Below, one piece after another: positions 59,763 to 64,000 of a stretch of DNA of 64,000 nucleotides. Numbering within the stretch: the first letter of the stretch is position 1; each line of letters opens with the position of its first letter. The notes beneath the pieces were generated by a model that was not told where the DNA came from, ran no database searches, and worked only from the letters and a program-made list of their open reading frames with translations. The position numbers and the translations under genes are program-made. The DNA is from Dehalococcoidia bacterium UBA2158. GTDB lineage: Bacteria > Chloroflexota > Dehalococcoidia > Lucifugimonadales > UBA3495. The stretch spans positions 22,941 through 86,940 of the forward strand of contig DCWQ01000068.1 in the NCBI GenBank assembly GCA_002328185.1. Direction: 5' to 3'.

Positions 59763-61112
59763 ATGATCTACAACGCAGAACCAGGTGACATATCGATTGC
59801 TGTTGGAGGTGACGCCATGATCACAAGACGCATGAGCGCTTTCAACGAGCCTAACTTCTTGGATCTCATCGATATCCTCAAAAAGGCGGATGTCTCCGTG
59901 GTCAACTTGGAAATGCTTTTTCATGACTATGAAAGCAGCTGGCAATGGACCGATGCTACCTACACGAGGTCAGATCCGCGTAATTTATCCGACCTAAAAT
60001 GGATGGGTGTCGACGCAGTGACCACTGCAAACAATCATTCGTTTGATTTCTCAGAGGGAGGGTTTTTAACCACACTTCGTCACTGCAAGGACTTTGATCT
60101 GCCCGCAGCGGGTGGTGGCACGGATATAGACCAAGCCCGGGCTCCAGTGTACGTAGATTCGGCCAAAGGCCGGGTTGCGGTTATGTCGGCAACTAGCACT
60201 TTTAGCGAGCAATCAAGGGCAGGGGCAGGCCGCCCTGATTTTCCAGGGAGGCCGGGTGTCAACGCCTTAAGACATGATGTGGTGCACTATGTTGAACGGG
60301 AAGTATTTGACGCTTTACATAAAGCCAATCACGAATTGGGTTATGAAGACTTAGCCACAGCAAGACGCGAGTTTGGCTTCCGAGGAAACGAAAACTCTAT
60401 CGATCCGTCCTCTCAAGTTGATTTCCTTGATAATCGGTTCGTACTGGGCGAGGAATTTGGAGTCAGAACCTCGGTCAATGAAAGCGATAGGTCTGGGATC
60501 GGAAATTGGATCAGAGGAGCCCAGAAGCAAGCTGATTGGACGATTTATGGTTTTCATTGCCATGAGAGTGGGCAGACCGGAGAATTCCATGGCCTGAACC
60601 GACTTGCGCCGCCAGAATTCATGATGGATTTCGCCCATTGGACCATCGATCAAGGGTGTGCTTTATTTGCAGGTCACGGTCCCCATCTATTAAGAGGTAT
60701 AGAGATCTATAAGGGCAGGCCAATTTTTTATAGCCTGGGTAATTTCATCTTCCAGAATGAAAGCGTATTACGACTACCCGATGAAGCTTACCGGCGTTTC
60801 GGCCTGGGATACGATGAAACTCCGGGTGATTATCTTGACACCAGATCCGGCAGTGGGACTAGGGCTTTTGCAGGAAATCCCGTGTTCTGGCAAAGCGTGA
60901 TAGCAGTTTGTAATTACACTGCTGGCGAGCTGAAGGAGATCGTGCTTCATCCTATAGATTTAGGATATGGTCGACCGATACCCCAAAGAGGGCGGCCCGT
61001 TTTGGCTGAGGGAGATGTGGCGGAAGAAATTTTGATATGGTTAAAGAATGCTTCAGAACCATTCGGGACAAAGATTGAGATAGAGAACTCCAAAGGTTAC
61101 ATACGATTGTAG
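59763..61112 (+). CDS. CapA-like metallophosphatase
   Basis: A 449 aa protein of the CapA/PgsA (poly-gamma-glutamate synthesis) family. Motifs: SIAVGGDAMITRRM (metal Asp), VNLEMLFHDY, TTANNHSFDFSEGG (Asn-Asn-His), IYGFHCHESGQ, FAGHGPHLLRGIEI. No signal peptide is visible, unlike many CapA proteins, so it is probably cytoplasmic with unknown substrate. It lies between an aminotransferase and an enoyl-CoA hydratase in the AT-rich block. Confidence 0.85.
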   Translation: MIYNAEPGDISIAVGGDAMITRRMSAFNEPNFLDLIDILKKADVSVVNLEMLFHDYESSWQWTDATYTRSDPRNLSDLKWMGVDAVTTANNHSFDFSEGGFLTTLRHCKDFDLPAAGGGTDIDQARAPVYVDSAKGRVAVMSATSTFSEQSRAGAGRPDFPGRPGVNALRHDVVHYVEREVFDALHKANHELGYEDLATARREFGFRGNENSIDPSSQVDFLDNRFVLGEEFGVRTSVNESDRSGIGNWIRGAQKQADWTIYGFHCHESGQTGEFHGLNRLAPPEFMMDFAHWTIDQGCALFAGHGPHLLRGIEIYKGRPIFYSLGNFIFQNESVLRLPDEAYRRFGLGYDETPGDYLDTRSGSGTRAFAGNPVFWQSVIAVCNYTAGELKEIVLHPIDLGYGRPIPQRGRPVLAEGDVAEEILIWLKNASEPFGTKIEIENSKGYIRL

Positions 61113-61253
61113 ACATTCGATATTCAAATTTCTTGGACAGATGAAACTGGAGAAGTGTGATCTAGCCTTCAAGTTGTCTCTATTTTGCAGTGAATCCGAT
61201 CCAAGTTATTGTGGCGAGAGAATTACTATTATCTACCCTATAGGAGCGACATA

Positions 61254-62027
61254 ATGACTGAGCAACTCCTTCTACAGAAACAGGTTGACGGAACCCTATA
61301 TCTCACCCTAAATAACCCCGATAGACGAAATTCTCTATCAAGTCATTTGCTAACGGAATTAAACGATAGTCTTGATCGTATCCAGGATGATTCAACAGTA
61401 CGAGTCATCGTTATACGGTCAGAAGGGCCCGCATTCAGCTCGGGGCACGACCTGAATGAACTGGTCAATCGCGACGCAGAAAGTTACGCCAGTCTTTTTA
61501 CTGCTTGTACGTCCGTAATGGAAGCAATACGGCTTTCTCCAAAACCTGTCATAGCCGAAGTTCAAGGCCTAGCTACAGCTGCTGGTTGTCAATTGGTGGC
61601 TACTTGTGATCTGGCCATCGCATCGGACACCGCCCTATTCGCTACACCGGGTGTTCAAATCGGGCTGTTCTGCACCACACCCGGTGTAGCCGTTTCGCGC
61701 GCAGTTCGTACTAAAAAAGCGATGGAAATGCTGCTAACGGGAATTCCAATAACCGCAAACGAAGCCGTGGAATATGGTCTCATTAATCGAGCTGTTCCAG
61801 CCGATAAACTTAAGAGTGAAGTCGAAGCACTAGCTCGAACGATAAGCAACGCCAGTGCTTATACAGTGGCCTTAGGCAAATCTGCTTTCTACCAACAAAA
61901 GGAGATGGATATTCCAGCTGCCTACGAAATGGCAGAAAAGATCATGGTGGAAAATTTGTTGGCTGCAGACGCTCACGAGGGTATAACGGCGTTCTTGGAA
62001 AAGCGCACACCACACTGGACCACATAG
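61254..62027 (+). CDS. Enoyl-CoA hydratase/isomerase family protein
   Basis: A 257 aa crotonase: SEGPAFSSGHDLNELVNRD (about 57-75) and EVQGLATAAGCQLVATCDLA (about 103-122). Close in form to the ECHDC3-like group. The start ATG 61254 has TAGGAGC; an upstream in-frame ATG at 61209 is not supported. Third gene of the AT-rich block. Confidence 0.87.
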   Translation: MTEQLLLQKQVDGTLYLTLNNPDRRNSLSSHLLTELNDSLDRIQDDSTVRVIVIRSEGPAFSSGHDLNELVNRDAESYASLFTACTSVMEAIRLSPKPVIAEVQGLATAAGCQLVATCDLAIASDTALFATPGVQIGLFCTTPGVAVSRAVRTKKAMEMLLTGIPITANEAVEYGLINRAVPADKLKSEVEALARTISNASAYTVALGKSAFYQQKEMDIPAAYEMAEKIMVENLLAADAHEGITAFLEKRTPHWTT

Positions 62028-62158
62028 CTAGTTAGGAAGCAGCCTTAAGAAGAAACCAATTCCAGAGTGTGAAAAAGTACAAGTCAGGAGGAGCCGAGTA
62101 AGATCAGTACAATCAAGTTCATTCTAATAAGCGTCGGATGCTAGCAAATAGGCGACAA

Positions 62159-63094
62159 CTAGCTATCGAGCCCTCTCAAGATGTCGTTCAGGGCATCATC
62201 TAAGGCGGGGTCCAGATCAACAGGTTCCACAAAAGGCGTGTACACATAATCCTCCCGTATCCTGTCGATTAGCTGCTTCGCCTCAGCGTTGGCTTCGCCT
62301 ATCTCTTCCAGTCTTTTCGCCAGCTGGTTGGATTCAGATTCGCCCATGGTTCGAAGTTCGCTCAGGTCCAGGTCCAATTTGAACATAGACCTCACGCGGC
62401 GCATGATATCGTAATAGGACTGATGATCGATGTTGATTCCTAATTGCTCGTTCTCTCTAGTGGAAAAGGGGTAAAGAGGCGCCATCGCACCGAACCGGAA
62501 CATCTCGACATCCGGATATTCATAATGGGCCAGGGTCACAAGGGCCATGGCTATGGTGGGGCCTCTACGTCCTTCACTGCCGTAACTGGAGAACTGTACG
62601 CCGTACCGTTCCAGAGTCTCTTTCATCTCCGCCTTGCTGTACACGCAGTTGATCCGGCGCTCAAGATCGGGTGGAGCGCTCCCGTTGACACCCTCGACCG
62701 CGACTGTCTGGCTGATGCCCAAGTCACTGATGCCCTGAAAGAAGGCTCTGGCATAAAGTTCTATCTGGTGCGAGGGCTCCTCTCCCAGAAAAATAATTAA
62801 CCCGTTTCCAGCGTCATAGAAGGCATTCTCGCGCTGCAACGGGCCAGCTGGAAGCCCATCTAGATAGGATGTCTTGGGCCGATAGGTGTCATGTGTCCCA
62901 GCCACTTGGAAGGGATAGCAAAGCTCGGAAACCGTCCGGTCCATCTCTCCGATCTTTTGGGCTTCCAGTTTTTCGATCAGGTATCTTGGGAGTCCACTGG
63001 AGATTCTGCCTCCATTGGACCACTGCCGCCGCCACCCGGCTAGTAAGTACCGTGCATCTGGTTTACTTTCGAATGTGACTAGTGAGTCGGCCAT
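62159..63094 (-). CDS. PAC2 family protein
   Basis: A 311 aa protein of the PAC2 (proteasome assembly chaperone-like) family: YLLAGWRRQWSNGGRISSGL near the start, the central GLIIFLGEEPSHQIELYA, and LERYGVQFSSYGSEGRRGPTI (in pattern). The C-terminal part is an acidic coiled coil (about 240-300). Bacterial PAC2 proteins are of unknown function and are not proof of a proteasome. It is separated from the YIP1 gene by a hairpin. Confidence 0.8.
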   Translation of the reverse strand: MADSLVTFESKPDARYLLAGWRRQWSNGGRISSGLPRYLIEKLEAQKIGEMDRTVSELCYPFQVAGTHDTYRPKTSYLDGLPAGPLQRENAFYDAGNGLIIFLGEEPSHQIELYARAFFQGISDLGISQTVAVEGVNGSAPPDLERRINCVYSKAEMKETLERYGVQFSSYGSEGRRGPTIAMALVTLAHYEYPDVEMFRFGAMAPLYPFSTRENEQLGINIDHQSYYDIMRRVRSMFKLDLDLSELRTMGESESNQLAKRLEEIGEANAEAKQLIDRIREDYVYTPFVEPVDLDPALDDALNDILRGLDS

Positions 63095-63202
63095 TTTGTG
63101 TCTGATCCTCTGTTAGGCTTTATCGAATTCCGGGAGGGCGTTCGCCCCTTGTTACATCGAGAAGTCCGGTAGTATTGCTTTTCACCGGGTAGTCCTTCCG
63201 TT

Positions 63203-63232
63203 AAGGGTCACCGCCCCAACACGGTGGCCCTT
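63203..63232. terminator. Hairpin between the PAC2 and YIP1 genes
   Basis: AAGGGTCACCG / CGGTGGCCCTT stem with an 8-nt loop, 40 bp after the YIP1 stop on the minus strand. T runs are short. Confidence 0.5.
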
Positions 63233-63272
63233 GTCTATTCCCGGGTAAATTGTCACCGGAGGACTCATTGAT

Positions 63273-63776
63273 TTAAATCAACGAGAAGATTAAGGAGGTT
63301 ATCAAGGCGTAAGGGATGAAACCGACTATTGCTACTCCGACAGCCCTCCAAGTGGATGTAAATTCTAGAGCTTGTCGAATGGCTATCACCATGGCCACCA
63401 ACTGCCAGATCGATGCAATCGAGAAAAACAAAAGGCCAATGCTCGGAATAAATCCAAAGACCTTCAACACCCCAGGGGATTGTGCGAACCCTAAAGTTCG
63501 CGCTAGTTGCCCCCAGTTTGCCTCCGTTTCAGAGGTCTTCAATATGGTAGTTCCTATTAAGTAGGTAATCCACGCCCAGAGTACCCAAAGGCCTATCGAT
63601 ACTGGGATACCGACCACGAGACCAACCAGGCCGCCTGTCCTGAACATGCCAATTCCCGTTGCCAGGGCTACCAAGACGACTACCGCCATAGCTTGTCTCG
63701 TCGCAGACGAGTCCGCCTCGACCTCTTCATAGACAGCGGCGTCTAACTTTGCTGCGCCCATCATCCGTTTGATCAT
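63273..63776 (-). CDS. YIP1 family membrane protein
   Basis: A 167 aa integral membrane protein with about four helices (about 28-46, 52-72, 100-130 and 145-165). FGFIPSIGLLFFSIASIWQLVAMVIAIRQAL (in pattern) is typical of YIP1 proteins, whose bacterial role is unknown. ATG 63776 has GGGAG, 6 nt upstream, and a TATAAT at 63800-63805 (minus strand). Confidence 0.8.
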   Translation of the reverse strand: MIKRMMGAAKLDAAVYEEVEADSSATRQAMAVVVLVALATGIGMFRTGGLVGLVVGIPVSIGLWVLWAWITYLIGTTILKTSETEANWGQLARTLGFAQSPGVLKVFGFIPSIGLLFFSIASIWQLVAMVIAIRQALEFTSTWRAVGVAIVGFIPYALITSLIFSLI

Positions 63777-63799
63777 GTTGCTCCCATGGTCTTGTTTAC

Positions 63800-63805
63800 A
63801 TTATA
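63800..63805 (-). promoter_or_regulatory. Possible -10 box of the YIP1 gene
   Basis: TATAAT on the minus strand, 24 nt before the start codon. The -35 region is poor. Confidence 0.35.
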
Positions 63806-63954
63806 CTCAGGGACGCTCAGATGTCCTCTCAGGGGTAAATCTGAGACTAGAAAATACCTATGACCACGCCTGAACACATTTTCCCACTAACTCTTAAGCA
63901 GTAGGTCCTCAGTTCGGCGCTCAGGCGGATCATCACGAATTTAGGCACGGAAAA

Positions 63955-63987
63955 GCCCAGATCCGAGAAATCTGGGCATTTCTTTTT
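63955..63987 (+). terminator. Orphan plus-strand terminator at window end
   Basis: GCCCAGAT / ATCTGGGC stem with a 7-nt loop and ATTTCTTTTT behind. No plus-strand gene is seen just upstream (63777-63954), so it may end a small RNA or belong to a read-through from elsewhere. Confidence 0.6.
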
Positions 63988-64000
63988 GGTTGTTTTAGCC

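Noticed and set aside
62159..63094. PAC2 protein as evidence of a proteasome
   Set aside because: Bacterial PAC2 proteins occur widely without proteasomes and no proteasome gene is in the window.
1..64000. CRISPR array, prophage or insertion sequence
   Set aside because: No regularly spaced direct repeats, no transposase, integrase or phage structural protein recognised on either strand.

Overview
The window looks like chromosomal DNA of a GC-rich, gene-dense, uncultured bacterium. The best guess is the SAR202 / Dehalococcoidia side of Chloroflexota. The reasons are the gene mix (many CaiB-type CoA-transferases, enoyl-CoA hydratases, SDRs and luciferase-like flavin monooxygenases, plus a MeaB GTPase and a ferredoxin-linked 2-oxoacid oxidoreductase), frequent TTG/GTG starts with clear Shine-Dalgarno sites, and several families of short dispersed hairpin repeats. 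No rRNA, tRNA, CRISPR array, phage or insertion sequence was recognised. The assignment is inference from gene content, not from a marker gene.

Layout. 0-5 kb: histidine cluster hisG, a zinc-phospholipase-C-like gene, hisD, hisC, hisB. 5-13 kb: spermidine-synthase-like protein, enoyl-CoA hydratase, a ThDP enzyme with DUF971 and FmdB-type small proteins, a D-amino-acid-oxidase-like flavoprotein, a cyclophilin-like gene broken by one amber codon, a DinB/mycothiol-type protein and a Gfo/Idh dehydrogenase. 13-19 kb: a decayed HNH endonuclease, a double CaiB CoA-transferase in one chain, and a cysteinyl-tRNA synthetase fused to a GT2 glycosyltransferase. 19-25 kb: meaB, DUF429, long-form hpf, then stomatin, nfeD and a geranylgeranyl-reductase-like flavoprotein on the minus strand. 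25-30 kb: a FadR-type regulator with a consensus promoter and a FadR-like palindromic operator, heading a 2-oxoacid:ferredoxin oxidoreductase operon. 30-34 kb: a decayed higBA pair, an FMN alpha-hydroxyacid dehydrogenase, a GNAT pseudogene, a hydrolase and small ORFs. 34-44.5 kb: tenA, acyl-CoA synthetase, an SDR with a membrane protein, then a six-gene minus-strand operon (two CaiB transferases, enoyl-CoA hydratase, aldo/keto reductase, M24 peptidase, SDR) behind a good sigma70 promoter. 44.8-58 kb: MFS exporter, class III aminotransferase, haloacetate-dehalogenase-like hydrolase, cupin, three flavin monooxygenases, a VOC protein, an ABM monooxygenase, thioredoxin-fold proteins and a second MFS transporter. 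58-64 kb: an AT-richer block (aminotransferase, CapA-like phosphatase, enoyl-CoA hydratase), then PAC2 and YIP1 family proteins.

How it works together. Apart from housekeeping genes, the window reads as a catabolic genome segment: CoA activation and transfer, hydration, dehydrogenation and flavin-dependent oxygenation of varied organic acids, with ferredoxin-linked 2-oxoacid oxidation. Several genes are broken (cyclophilin-like, HNH, higA, GNAT, and two smaller relics), so gene decay is active, or the assembly has a few base errors.

The most notable items are the CysRS-GT2 fusion, the recurring CaiB pairing in which one half lacks the catalytic Asp and the other keeps it (once fused, once as adjacent genes in the same order), the FadR-type operator, and a relic of a flavin-monooxygenase gene that now forms a terminator-like hairpin.
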